This document shows, in pieces, positions 18,617-27,317 of a DNA stretch of 64,000 nt (position 1 is its first letter; every line of letters begins with the position of its first letter). Both the position numbers and the translations under genes were made by a program. The stretch is from an uncultured Lachnospiraceae bacterium (GTDB lineage Bacteria > Bacillota > Clostridia > Lachnospirales > Lachnospiraceae): assembly GCA_902780405.1 (NCBI GenBank), contig CACZFI010000001.1, positions 434,001-498,000 on the forward strand, written 5' to 3'. The notes beneath the pieces were generated by a model, which was not told the DNA's origin, did not search any database, and was given only the letters and a program-made list of their open reading frames with translations.

Positions 18617-19069
18617 CTATTCGTCTGATTCCTTGTTGTTATATTGATAGCTGACCACCTGGTCAACCTCTTTTAATTCTTCCTGTGACAGTTCTTCTTT
18701 GAATTCTTCGAACTGATTCTCCTTGAGTTTCTCGTGCATCTTGCGCTCCTGCATGGCCTCCGCCATCTTCTGTCTCGCAAGTTCAAGTTCGCGGCTTCTT
18801 TTTCTTACCTGTTCATTCTGGGCCGATATCATGTCATCCATCAGATCGACGGCGTTCGCCTGCTCCTCGATCTTTAAAAAATCGAGGTTGCCGTACATGG
18901 ATGCACGCAGCGCCTCGGCATAAGCATCCTGTCTTTCATGCATATGTTCAAGCTTGTCTTCCTCCTCGGAAAGACGAATCCTTGCCTCGGCAAATTCCTG
19001 CTTGGCGGAATCCTCCAGCTTGTACTTGATATCCAGGATGTTCTGCATACGGTAGAGAAATTTGGCCAT
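18617..19069 (-). CDS. fliJ: Flagellar export protein FliJ
   Basis: A 150-residue, almost wholly helical coiled-coil protein beginning MAKFLYRMQNILDIKYKLED, which is the FliJ start pattern. FliJ links the ATPase ring FliI to FlhA and shuttles chaperones. It starts 11 bases after fliI. Confidence 0.92.
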   Translation of the reverse strand: MAKFLYRMQNILDIKYKLEDSAKQEFAEARIRLSEEEDKLEHMHERQDAYAEALRASMYGNLDFLKIEEQANAVDLMDDMISAQNEQVRKRSRELELARQKMAEAMQERKMHEKLKENQFEEFKEELSQEELKEVDQVVSYQYNNKESDE

Positions 19070-19080
19070 AGTTCCTTACC

Positions 19081-20394
19081 TTAATCATCAAAAATCGCCG
19101 CAAGCTGCGAAAGCTCGTCGTCGAGCAAAAATTTGCTGTTCACGTCCTGCGTCAGGAACGAATTCACCTTGCCGATCTTGGTGATCGCATAGTCGATTTC
19201 CTTGTTGGAGCCTGCGCGATACGCTCCGATGTTGATCAAATCCTCTGCATCGTTGTAGGTGGCAAGCACGGATTTCAGCCGTCCGGCCAGTTTTTTGTGT
19301 TCGGGGGACGCGATGGAACTCATGCATCTCGAGATACTTGCCAGAACATCGATGGCAGGATAATGGTTCTTATGTCCGAGCGCTCTCGAAAGAACGATAT
19401 GTCCGTCAAGGATACCGCGGGCCGTATCGGTGATCGGCTCGTTAAAATCATCTCCGTCCACAAGAACGGTATAAAGCCCCGTGATGGAGCCGCTCCGGGT
19501 ATTGCCGGCTCTCTCTAAAAGTCTGGGAAGCTCCGCATATACGGAGGGCGGATAACCTCTGGTTACCGGCGGCTCGCCCGAAGCAAGTCCGATTTCTCTT
19601 TGCGCCATGGAAAAACGCGTCAGGGAGTCCATCATCAAGAGAACATCTCTTCCCTGATCGCGAAAATACTCCGCAATGGCGGTAGCCGTCATGGCCGCCT
19701 TCTTTCGGATCAGCGCAGGCCGGTCGGAAGTCGCGATCACGAGCACGGACCGTTTCAAACCGTCTTCCCCAAGGTCACGCTCTATAAACTCGCCGACCTC
19801 CCTGCCACGCTCTCCGATCAGAGCGATGACATTGATGTCCGCCTTTGTATTTCTTGCAAACATACCGAGCAATGTACTTTTTCCGACACCGCTTCCGGCA
19901 AAGATTCCGATTCTCTGTCCCTTGCCTAAGGTAAGCAGTCCGTCCACAGCCTTTACACCAAGCGGAAGAATCTCCGAGATCAGTTTTCTCTGCAGCGGAT
20001 CCGGCGACATGGCATCGATGGGATACTCATCCACCCAGTTTACGGGCTTGCCGTCCATAGGGCGACCGAGTCCGTCGAACACATGCCCGAGCAGTTCGTC
20101 TCCGACTTTTACGGAGAGCACCTTGCCGGTGTTTTTGACGGTGGATCCGATACCGATGCCGTCCAGAGTATCGTAGGGCATCAAAAGTACCTTGTTGTCG
20201 CGGAAGCCCACAACCTCTGCCATAACCGTGGTAAGACCGTTCTTGCTGGTGATCTCACACATGTCGTTTAATTTGCAGGGCGGGCCGACCGACTCAACCG
20301 TCAGTCCGACAACCTTTGTCACCATCCCGTAGTGTTCGGTGAAATCCATCGAGAAGATTTTGTTGTATTTGTCGGTATTGATATCTTTCAGCAT
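19081..20394 (-). CDS. fliI: Flagellum-specific ATPase FliI
   Basis: A 437-residue F1-beta-like ATPase. The P-loop [16 protein letters not shown], the [12 protein letters not shown] segment, Walker [13 protein letters not shown], and the FliI signature [20 protein letters not shown] are all present. FliI forms the hexameric export ATPase with FliH and FliJ. There is 43 bases between the fliH stop and the fliI start. Confidence 0.97.
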   Translation of the reverse strand: MLKDINTDKYNKIFSMDFTEHYGMVTKVVGLTVESVGPPCKLNDMCEITSKNGLTTVMAEVVGFRDNKVLLMPYDTLDGIGIGSTVKNTGKVLSVKVGDELLGHVFDGLGRPMDGKPVNWVDEYPIDAMSPDPLQRKLISEILPLGVKAVDGLLTLGKGQRIGIFAGSGVGKSTLLGMFARNTKADINVIALIGERGREVGEFIERDLGEDGLKRSVLVIATSDRPALIRKKAAMTATAIAEYFRDQGRDVLLMMDSLTRFSMAQREIGLASGEPPVTRGYPPSVYAELPRLLERAGNTRSGSITGLYTVLVDGDDFNEPITDTARGILDGHIVLSRALGHKNHYPAIDVLASISRCMSSIASPEHKKLAGRLKSVLATYNDAEDLINIGAYRAGSNKEIDYAITKIGKVNSFLTQDVNSKFLLDDELSQLAAIFDD

Positions 20395-20437
20395 CTGTCA
20401 TAATGGTAAAACGTCCCGACGAAATCCCCGGGACATC

Positions 20438-21199
20438 TTACGTTTCGGAAAGCAAACGCAATGCTTTGATTAAATTCTGTATCTGCACATCCATGGAGAG
20501 GTCAACGATGCCGCCCTCCGTCTCGATCATGCACTGTCTTTTATCCAATTTGGCGTCACCGTATACCTCAAGCGTGATGCTGGGGTTGGTGGCACCGACC
20601 AATCGGTCGTAATTGTCTTTGATGTAGGGGTAGGTCTCCTCCGCTACTCGTATGATGAAGGATCTGCCCGTATCCTGCTCGGCAAGCGCCTGATTGATCA
20701 TATGGAACATCACAGGCTTATACTCATCCACGAGCATCCCGGTCATCTTCTCCACCAACTTGCAGAGCATATCTACCATGGTGGTTTCGGCAGCGGCAAT
20801 TTTTTCTTCTGCCTCTTTGTCGTAGTTCTGCATAAAAGCCGCCTTCTCCTCCTCGATACGCTCAAGGTACTTGTCGGCACGCTTCATGGCTTCCATGTTG
20901 CCCTCTTCGAGGCCTTTGTCGTATCCCTCATTGTGCGCATCCTCGCGGATCTTCTCCGCATCGGCTTTGGCACGCTCAAGGATCTGTGCAGCCTGCGTCC
21001 TGGAATCCTCCAGAATGCTTTTGGCCTTGTCCATGGCATCGCCCAAGACTTCTTCATTCGCAGGCAGAACTTCTTCCTCCCGTTCTTCCACGGGGCGAAC
21101 GATCTTTTGCTCCGGAAGACGGTTCTTCACGTCGAGCACGAAGGGTTCGGATGAAACCTGTTTGATATTGTCAAAACCCGATCTGAAAAGATTAGACAA
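20438..21199 (-). CDS. fliH: Flagellar export ATPase regulator FliH (likely TTG start)
   Basis: About 253 residues: basic N-terminus, long Glu/Lys/Ala-rich coiled coil (about 60-135) with the FliH pattern EGYDKGLEEG, and a C-terminal V-ATPase-E-like domain. FliH holds FliI to the C-ring. I choose the TTG at 21199 because GGAGGTGA lies 8 bases upstream and the product begins M-SNLFRSGF, like other Firmicute FliH proteins. An ATG at 21208 is only one base from that site, and a GTG at 21220 has none. The 5' end follows close on the fliG stop. Confidence 0.9.
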   Translation of the reverse strand: MSNLFRSGFDNIKQVSSEPFVLDVKNRLPEQKIVRPVEEREEEVLPANEEVLGDAMDKAKSILEDSRTQAAQILERAKADAEKIREDAHNEGYDKGLEEGNMEAMKRADKYLERIEEEKAAFMQNYDKEAEEKIAAAETTMVDMLCKLVEKMTGMLVDEYKPVMFHMINQALAEQDTGRSFIIRVAEETYPYIKDNYDRLVGATNPSITLEVYGDAKLDKRQCMIETEGGIVDLSMDVQIQNLIKALRLLSET

Positions 21200-22214
21200 T
21201 GATCTCATCACCTCCGCCACGGGAGATAATGATCTCGCCGGAATCCTCCAGCTTTCGGATGATATTTACGATCTTCTGCTGTGCGTCCTCTACGTCCTTC
21301 AGCTTGACAGGGCCCATGAATTCCATGTCTTCCTTGATCATGGAAGCCAGACGGGATGACAGGTTGTCGAAGATCGCCTTTTGTACATCCTCGTTGGCAT
21401 TCTTTAAGGCAACGGCAAGCTCGTTATTATCAACCTCACGCAGCACAGTCTGAATGGAACGGTTGTCGAGAAGAAGGATATCCTCGAAAACGAACATTCT
21501 TCTTCTGATCTCGTCTGCAAGTGCAGGCTCTTCGATCTCCAATTCCTCCATGATATGCTTTTCTGTGCTTCGGTCTACCGTATTCAGGATGCTTACGATG
21601 GACTCCACACCACCCACAATGGTGTAATCCTGATTGACAAGGGATGCCAGTTTCTTCTCCAAAACCTTCTCCACCTCTTTGATCATGTCCGGACTGGTTC
21701 GGTCCATAGTAGCGATTCTCTTGGCAACTTCTGCCTGTTTCTCGGGCGCAAGTGCGCTTACAACGGCAGCAGCCTGCTGAGAAGGCAGATATGCAAGGAT
21801 CAGGGCGATGGTCTGAGGATGCTCGTCCTGAATAAAGTTTAACAGCTGGCTTGCATCTGCTTTACGCACAAACTCGAAAGGACGAACCTGCAGGGAAGCG
21901 GTAAGCTTTCCGATAACGGTTCTTGCACGGTCTGCACCGAGCGCCTTGTCGAGGAGTTCCTTCGCGTATGCGATACCACCTTCGGAAATATACTGCTGTG
22001 CGAGACAGACTTCGTAGAACTCTTCGAGCACGCCGTCTTTCACATCCGCAGGGATGCTCTTGGTGTTGGCGATCTCAAGGGTCAGAGACTCGATCTCGTC
22101 ATCCTTTAAGTGCTGAAACACCTTGGCGGAACGCTCGGGTCCCAAAGCGATCAAAAGCACCGCAGCTTTTTGTACACCGGATAAATTTTCTGTAGCCGGA
22201 TTTGGATTTGCCAT
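21192..22214 (-). CDS. fliG: Flagellar motor switch protein FliG
   Basis: About 340 residues with the three FliG domains: the N-terminal FliF-binding part (GVQKAAVLLIALGPERSAKV), the EHPQ motif (QDEHPQTIALILAYLPSQQA) in the middle, and the C-terminal torque helix (ALKNANEDVQKAIFDNLSSR). FliG transfers stator force to the rotor. The ATG at 22214 (MANPNP) is chosen over an upstream in-frame start because GGGAG, overlapping the fliF stop, is well spaced for it. Confidence 0.96.
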   Translation of the reverse strand: MANPNPATENLSGVQKAAVLLIALGPERSAKVFQHLKDDEIESLTLEIANTKSIPADVKDGVLEEFYEVCLAQQYISEGGIAYAKELLDKALGADRARTVIGKLTASLQVRPFEFVRKADASQLLNFIQDEHPQTIALILAYLPSQQAAAVVSALAPEKQAEVAKRIATMDRTSPDMIKEVEKVLEKKLASLVNQDYTIVGGVESIVSILNTVDRSTEKHIMEELEIEEPALADEIRRRMFVFEDILLLDNRSIQTVLREVDNNELAVALKNANEDVQKAIFDNLSSRLASMIKEDMEFMGPVKLKDVEDAQQKIVNIIRKLEDSGEIIISRGGGDEIIV

Positions 22215-22219
22215 AGTTC

Positions 22220-23821
22220 TTACTCCCAATCATCATTCAGCCAGTTGCGCAGCAAGGCGGCAACCGCTTCGGGATTCTCGTCCACGAATTTCTCGATCAT
22301 GGACTTGGTTGCGGAATTGTCCGAGAATTCGATATCGTCCAGAGTCTGATTCTCCTTGGTCGTGGCAAGCAGGGCCTCGACGGAAAGCTCGGGCTCGACT
22401 TCCACCACTTCCTCGGGTTTCATGCTCTTAAATACTACAAAGAGCAGGAGCAGTCCGATCAGTACGGCAAGTACGATGGACAGGATGCTCTGTACGGGGA
22501 TCGGCTTTGCTTCCTTCGGGTAGAACATCGGAACATCACGTACGATCACGTGAATGTTCGCTTCCTTCATGCCCGTAGCCTTGGAAAGAAGCGCCACGAT
22601 ATCCGCAGGATTCTCTGTCTCCGTAGCTTCGGAGTTGGCCTGTCTAAACTCGGAGAAGGTCGTACCTTCAAGCTGACCGTTATCTTCCATCTCCTCCTCG
22701 TTATAGACCACATATCTGGTAAGGATCATACCCATGGAGGATTGAGTCATATCCACCTCACCCACAGGGGAGATGGTCTTGGTGTCCTTGTAGCTGGTCG
22801 CGTAGGTTTCCTTGAGCAGATTCACGGTGGACTCGCCGTTCGCATTGTCGAGCAGGTTGTAATCCGTGATCTCCTCACCGTTGGCATCGGTTCCGACCAC
22901 ACCGCCGGTTCCGTCCACATTGTTCGCGAGGTAATAGTAATAGGTCTCCTTGGGACCCGTGTCGTCTTCGTCGTTGGAATAATACTCGAGATTGTGTACT
23001 TCGGTATTGGAAAGCGTCACTTTGAGGTTTGAAGATACGGATACCTCGTCATAGACGCCGGAATTGACCATCAGGTTCCAGAGCTTGCTGTTATAGTACT
23101 CTTCTACCTGCTGCTGTACCATCAGCGCACCGCTTACCTGGGATGCGGAATTGGTACCCGAGAACAAGAGATTACCCTGATTATCGATAATGGTGATGTC
23201 GTTGGTATCCGCATCACCGACGCAGCTCTTGGCATATTCCGCGATCGTCTGAGCGCTCTCCGCCTTGAAATCGTTGGTGGTGGTGATCATGATGCTCACC
23301 GAGGTGCTCTGATCACTGTCAAAGATTGTGTTGGTATTGCTGGGAAGGTTGATGGTGACAGACGCATCCGAAACACCGGCAATCTTTCTGATGTCTCCTT
23401 CCATGGTCGACTGGAGATTGATCTTCGCTTTAAGGCGCTTCTCGGAGTCCGTGGTGTTGAAGCTGTTGTCAAAAAGCCAGTCGTATCCCGTCGTGTTCAG
23501 GTTCGCATCGATGCCGTTTTCTCCAAGCAAAAGTCTCGCATCCGAAGCCTGCTTTTCATCTACGTCAATGGAAAGCGCGTCGTCGGATACGCGGATCTTG
23601 ATTTGGTTCTCTTCGAGGAGACTTGCTGCTTTTGCACAGGCCGCCGTATCCTCAAAGGTTGCAAGTCTTGAGTAAGTCGTCCTGTTTAAGATCATAAAGA
23701 GTGCGAACAGCGTGATCAAAAGTGCTGCCGCCACCGAGAAAAACAGTGTCTTTTGTCTGCGTGTGTATTTTTTCCAAAACTCAACTATCCTCTGCGGTAG
23801 TTGACGAAACCATTCCCTCAT
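22220..23821 (-). CDS. fliF: MS-ring protein FliF
   Basis: A 533-residue protein with an N-terminal membrane helix (about 22-45), ring-building motifs (YSRLATFEDTAACAKAASLL and ALSIDVDEKQASDARLLLGE), a long periplasmic region, a second membrane helix (about 440-465, SILSIVLAVLIGLLLLFVVF) and a C-terminal FliG-binding peptide ending in EAVAALLRNWLNDDWE. FliF builds the MS ring, the first assembled flagellar structure. Confidence 0.97.
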   Translation of the reverse strand: MREWFRQLPQRIVEFWKKYTRRQKTLFFSVAAALLITLFALFMILNRTTYSRLATFEDTAACAKAASLLEENQIKIRVSDDALSIDVDEKQASDARLLLGENGIDANLNTTGYDWLFDNSFNTTDSEKRLKAKINLQSTMEGDIRKIAGVSDASVTINLPSNTNTIFDSDQSTSVSIMITTTNDFKAESAQTIAEYAKSCVGDADTNDITIIDNQGNLLFSGTNSASQVSGALMVQQQVEEYYNSKLWNLMVNSGVYDEVSVSSNLKVTLSNTEVHNLEYYSNDEDDTGPKETYYYYLANNVDGTGGVVGTDANGEEITDYNLLDNANGESTVNLLKETYATSYKDTKTISPVGEVDMTQSSMGMILTRYVVYNEEEMEDNGQLEGTTFSEFRQANSEATETENPADIVALLSKATGMKEANIHVIVRDVPMFYPKEAKPIPVQSILSIVLAVLIGLLLLFVVFKSMKPEEVVEVEPELSVEALLATTKENQTLDDIEFSDNSATKSMIEKFVDENPEAVAALLRNWLNDDWE

Positions 23822-23839
23822 CTAGTCTGTTCCCCTATG

Positions 23840-24187
23840 CTACAGTTGCATATTCATTAATTCTTTGTAGGCGGATACCACTGCATTTGTAACCTTCACG
23901 GTGTACTGCAGGGAGATGTTCGCCTTCTGCTGCGCCAAAGCCAGGTCATGAATGCTGTCCGTATAGCCGAGCGCAAAACTCATCTCAGCCGACTCTGCTG
24001 CCTTCTGCAGGGAGTCCGCCTCCTTATACATATCAATGGCCGCATTTAAGACAACGTCAAATGCAGAACCTCCCTCGGTCTTCGCTGCGTGATCCGCACG
24101 ATCTGCCTGCGTCACGGAAGAAAGGGATTCGATATTATTGAGTGTTGTATATCCGTCACTGAATAAACCTACCGGTGTAACAGCCAT
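23840..24187 (-). CDS. fliE: Flagellar hook-basal body junction protein FliE
   Basis: A 115-residue protein with the FliE C-terminal pattern SFALGYTDSIHDLALAQQKA followed by ISLQYTVKVTNAVVSAYKELMNMQL. FliE joins the MS ring to the proximal rod. Placement between flgC and fliF is canonical. Confidence 0.95.
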   Translation of the reverse strand: MAVTPVGLFSDGYTTLNNIESLSSVTQADRADHAAKTEGGSAFDVVLNAAIDMYKEADSLQKAAESAEMSFALGYTDSIHDLALAQQKANISLQYTVKVTNAVVSAYKELMNMQL

Positions 24188-24204
24188 AATGTATCACTCC
24201 CGTA

Positions 24205-24645
24205 CTATGAATTGAAAAGTTCGAGTCCTGTCTGTGCCATGGATTTCGCTGCCTGAAAGGCTGTTGCCGAAGCTTCATACGCACGTGAAGAATCGATCAG
24301 GTTCGTCATCTCGGTAACCGTGTCGATGTTCGGATACTCGACGTAACCGTTTTCGTTGGCATCGGGGTTGTCCGGCTCATATACAAGCCTGAAATCCGAA
24401 GGATCCTCAACGATCTGTGTCACCTTCACGCCGTTCGGCTCATAATTGGTCAGATAACCGTTCAAAATGTGATCGAAGGATGTGGTATCCTTCTCGTAAA
24501 ATACCGGGATCTTACGACGATATGCGCCGCCGTTCTCGGTTCTTGTAGTCTGTGAATTTGCGATGTTCTCCGCAATGATATCCATCCTGAGCTGCTGCGC
24601 AGTCATGCCGGTTGCGGACACGTTCATAGCCTTAAATACGCCCAT
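24205..24645 (-). CDS. flgC: Flagellar proximal rod protein FlgC
   Basis: A 146-residue protein with the rod N-terminal motif (MGVFKAMNVSATGMTAQQLR then MDIIAENIANSQTTRTENGG, AYRRK) and the C-terminal helix (MTNLIDSSRAYEASATAFQA then AKSMAQTGLELFNS). It packs with FlgB in the proximal rod. Confidence 0.97.
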   Translation of the reverse strand: MGVFKAMNVSATGMTAQQLRMDIIAENIANSQTTRTENGGAYRRKIPVFYEKDTTSFDHILNGYLTNYEPNGVKVTQIVEDPSDFRLVYEPDNPDANENGYVEYPNIDTVTEMTNLIDSSRAYEASATAFQAAKSMAQTGLELFNS

Positions 24646-24666
24646 ACCGTTCTACCTCCTCATATG

Positions 24667-25068
24667 CTACTTGCCGGATTCGGAAAGAACCTGCTTGTAA
24701 CGGGAAAACTCCTGACTCATCAGATCCACCAGGGTGCGGTACTTGATCTGATTCTCCGCCAGATAAGCTTCCTCGGTGTTAATGTCTACATTGTTGCCGT
24801 CAAGCCTGTAGGACAGGGAAGAATTGTCCGTATAAATCTGCGGATCCAACACTTCAAGTTCCTCATTCGCACGGGAAACAGCCTTGTAAAGACTCTTTTC
24901 GCCGGCGAGTTCCGCCTGAAGCACACTCTCGAAATTGATGTCTTTTCTCTTGTAATGCGGGGTATCGACATTCGCAAGATTGTTGGAGATCAGTTCGTTT
25001 CTGAGACTGGATGCATCAGCGGCCTTATCAAGAACATTGACATAATTGTATATATCTGTTCTGATCAT
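24667..25068 (-). CDS. flgB: Flagellar proximal rod protein FlgB
   Basis: A 133-residue protein. The rod motif is visible as SLRNELISNNLANVDTPHYK followed by RKDINFESVLQ, and the C-terminal helix as TLVDLMSQEFSRYKQVLSES. I place the start at the ATG at 25068 because GGAGGA lies 9 bases upstream and the length then matches the family; the longer reading frame to 25224 would run through the promoter. First gene of the fla/che operon. Confidence 0.95.
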   Translation of the reverse strand: MIRTDIYNYVNVLDKAADASSLRNELISNNLANVDTPHYKRKDINFESVLQAELAGEKSLYKAVSRANEELEVLDPQIYTDNSSLSYRLDGNNVDINTEEAYLAENQIKYRTLVDLMSQEFSRYKQVLSESGK

Positions 25069-25116
25069 AACTAAAAGTCCTCCTTCACTGCCGAACATCC
25101 ATTTTCGAAATATAGG

Positions 25117-25133
25117 ATGAGGTTCCACCTCAT
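25117..25133 (-). promoter_or_regulatory. Inverted repeat in the flgB 5' leader
   Basis: A perfect 7-base inverted repeat (ATGAGGT, three-base gap, ACCTCAT) lies between the sigma-28 type promoter and the flgB ribosome binding site. It could be an operator or a small leader hairpin. There is no direct evidence for either. Confidence 0.4.
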
Positions 25134-25138
25134 ATAAG

Positions 25139-25166
25139 GTATCGGCGTAAGCCGTCATAAGCTTTA
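25139..25166 (-). promoter_or_regulatory. Sigma-28 (SigD/FliA) type promoter for flgB operon
   Basis: TAAAGCTT, then GCCGATAC, with 16 bases between TAAA and GCCGATAC. The published consensus for flagellar sigma factors is TAAA, 14-16 bases, GCCGATAT/A. It lies 71 bases upstream of the flgB start and downstream of the topA terminator. I saw no competing sigma-A promoter in this gap. Confidence 0.75.
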
Positions 25167-25171
25167 ATCTG

Positions 25172-25214
25172 TTAATAAAAATCACCGTGTCGGGACATAC
25201 CCATACACGGTGAT
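25172..25214 (-). terminator. Rho-independent terminator after topA
   Basis: A 10-base-pair perfect stem (ATCACCGTGT with ACACGGTGAT) closes a 14-base loop that can pair further through GGG and CCC. On the minus strand it is followed by TTTTATT. It separates topA from the flagellar promoter. Confidence 0.85.
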
Positions 25215-25239
25215 ATTTTATCACAACTGAATGTGTTCA

Positions 25240-27297
25240 TCAATCATTTTCTTCTTTTGGCTTTTCGATGCTGGTTCCGCATTTTTCCGCAGAACAAAGC
25301 AGTCTGCTGCCCTTCTCAACCATATAAGCACCACAGGTCGGGCACTTGATCTTGGAGGGTTTTGCCCAGGACATAAAGGTACACTCAGGGTTGTTGATGC
25401 AGCCGTAATACTTTCTGCCCTTCTTGGTCTTTCGGATCACAACCGTATCTCCGCATACAGGACAGGGTACCGGAAGCTTCTCGTAGTGCGGCTTGGTATT
25501 GCGGCACTCGGGGAAACCGGGACACGCAAGGAATTTGCCGTGCGGTCCGTACTTGATCACCATCATGCGGCCACAAAGCTCACACTTCGTATCCGAAACC
25601 TCATCTTCAATGGTGACGGACTCCAGTTCCTTCTCCGCTCTTTCCACCGCATCCGCAAGATCCGGGTAGAAGTTTCTGATCACGACCTTCCACTTGATGT
25701 CTCCCTCTTCGATCTTATCGAGCAGGGACTCCACATTTGCAGTGAAATTGGTATCGATGATCTCGGGAAAAGCCTTCACCATCATTTGATTCACAGCCTC
25801 GCCGAGCTCGGTCACATAAAGGTTCTTGTTCTCCTTTGAGACATAGCGACGAGCGATGATGGTCGTGATGGTGGGCGCATAGGTGGACGGACGTCCGATA
25901 CCCAACTCCTCCATGGTACGAACCAAAAGCGCCTCGGTATAATGTGCGGGCGGCTGGGTAAAATGCTGTTTTGCCTCAACATCCCCGCTTAAAGTAAGTT
26001 CCTTTCCTACAGTGAGATTGCCGAGATGATTCTTCTCGATCTTCTCATCATCCGGTGTATAGACGGACATAAAGCCGTCAAATACAAGCTTGGTGGAATT
26101 GGCCTTAAACTTTCTGTCACCGCACAGAGCCGTAACCGTGGAAAGTTCATATTTGGCAGGCGCCATACGGCTTGCCAGAAATCTCTGATAGATCAGCTGA
26201 TAAAGTCTGAACTGATCCCTCGAAAGCGCATTCTTTAATTTCGCCGGGGTATTGGATATATCCGTGGGACGGATAGCCTCATGGGCATCCTGGATCTTCT
26301 TGCCCGTCACGCCTGTCTGGGGTGTGCCGACGTATGAATCTCCGTAAGTATCCCTGATGTATGCCTTTGCTGCCTTATCTGCCTCATCGGAGACACGGAT
26401 GGAATCCGTACGCAGATAGGTGATGAGACCGATGGTACCCATACCCTTGATATCAACGCCCTCGTAGAGCTGCTGCGCGATACGCATGGTCTTTACGGTG
26501 GCAAAGTTTAACTTCTTGCCTGCTTCCTGCTGAAGCGTACTGGTGGTAAAAGGCAGAGGCTGTTTCTTCACCTTCTCGGTCTGCTTGATATCGGACACGG
26601 TAAATGTACCGCCCTTGATATTGCCGGTAACCTCCTGCATCTCCTGCTTTGTGAGACGATCTTTGGAATAATGGAAGGGGATCGGCTTCGTGATGCCGGA
26701 TCCGGTCAAAGAAGCATCCACGCTCCAGTACTCTTCCGGAACAAAAGCCGCGATTTCTTCTTCACGATCACATATCAGTTTCAAGGCAACACTCTGCACA
26801 CGACCGGCAGAAAGGCCTCTCTTGATCTTCTTCCAGAGAAGCGGGCTGATCGTGTAACCCACCATACGGTCCAGCACACGTCTTGCCTGCTGTGCATCCA
26901 CAAGATTCATGTCGATCGCACGCGCCTCTTTAATAGAAGCTTTGACTGCATTTTTGGTGATCTCGTTGAATGTGATACGTTTGTAATTCTTATCTTCCAG
27001 TTTTAAAGCAACAGACAGATGATAAGAAATTGCTTCTCCCTCACGGTCCGGGTCAGTCGCGAGATAAACTTTGTCCGCCTTCTTGACTGACTTTCTAAGG
27101 TCAGCAAGCAGATCACCTTTTCCCCTGATGGTGATATACTTCGGTTCAAAGTCATTCTCGATATCGATGCCCATCTGACTCTTCGGCAGGTCCCTGACGT
27201 GTCCGTTGGACGCCTTCACCTCATAGGAGGTGCCCAGGAACTTCTTGATGGTCTTCGCCTTCGCAGGCGACTCCACGATCACAAGATTCTTTGCCAT
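25240..27297 (-). CDS. topA: DNA topoisomerase I
   Basis: A 685-residue type IA topoisomerase. The Toprim domain is at the N-terminus (MAKNLVIVESPAKAKTIKKF, DPDREGEAIS), the catalytic Tyr294 is in LITYLRTDS, and three C-terminal four-cysteine zinc ribbons follow (from CELCGRM, CPVCGDT and CPTCGAY). It relaxes negative supercoils. The start is the ATG at 27297, with AGGGG upstream; the reading frame further upstream has no family similarity and overlaps dprA. Order comM-dprA-topA then fla/che resembles Bacillus, without the genes that lie between topA and flgB there. Confidence 0.97.
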   Translation of the reverse strand: MAKNLVIVESPAKAKTIKKFLGTSYEVKASNGHVRDLPKSQMGIDIENDFEPKYITIRGKGDLLADLRKSVKKADKVYLATDPDREGEAISYHLSVALKLEDKNYKRITFNEITKNAVKASIKEARAIDMNLVDAQQARRVLDRMVGYTISPLLWKKIKRGLSAGRVQSVALKLICDREEEIAAFVPEEYWSVDASLTGSGITKPIPFHYSKDRLTKQEMQEVTGNIKGGTFTVSDIKQTEKVKKQPLPFTTSTLQQEAGKKLNFATVKTMRIAQQLYEGVDIKGMGTIGLITYLRTDSIRVSDEADKAAKAYIRDTYGDSYVGTPQTGVTGKKIQDAHEAIRPTDISNTPAKLKNALSRDQFRLYQLIYQRFLASRMAPAKYELSTVTALCGDRKFKANSTKLVFDGFMSVYTPDDEKIEKNHLGNLTVGKELTLSGDVEAKQHFTQPPAHYTEALLVRTMEELGIGRPSTYAPTITTIIARRYVSKENKNLYVTELGEAVNQMMVKAFPEIIDTNFTANVESLLDKIEEGDIKWKVVIRNFYPDLADAVERAEKELESVTIEDEVSDTKCELCGRMMVIKYGPHGKFLACPGFPECRNTKPHYEKLPVPCPVCGDTVVIRKTKKGRKYYGCINNPECTFMSWAKPSKIKCPTCGAYMVEKGSRLLCSAEKCGTSIEKPKEEND

Positions 27298-27317
27298 GGT
27301 AATTCCCCTTTTAATAA

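Noticed and set aside
25069..25224. Longer FlgB N-terminus of 52 extra residues
   Set aside because: It would run through the terminator-adjacent promoter and leader; the ATG at 25068 has a good ribosome binding site and gives the normal family length.
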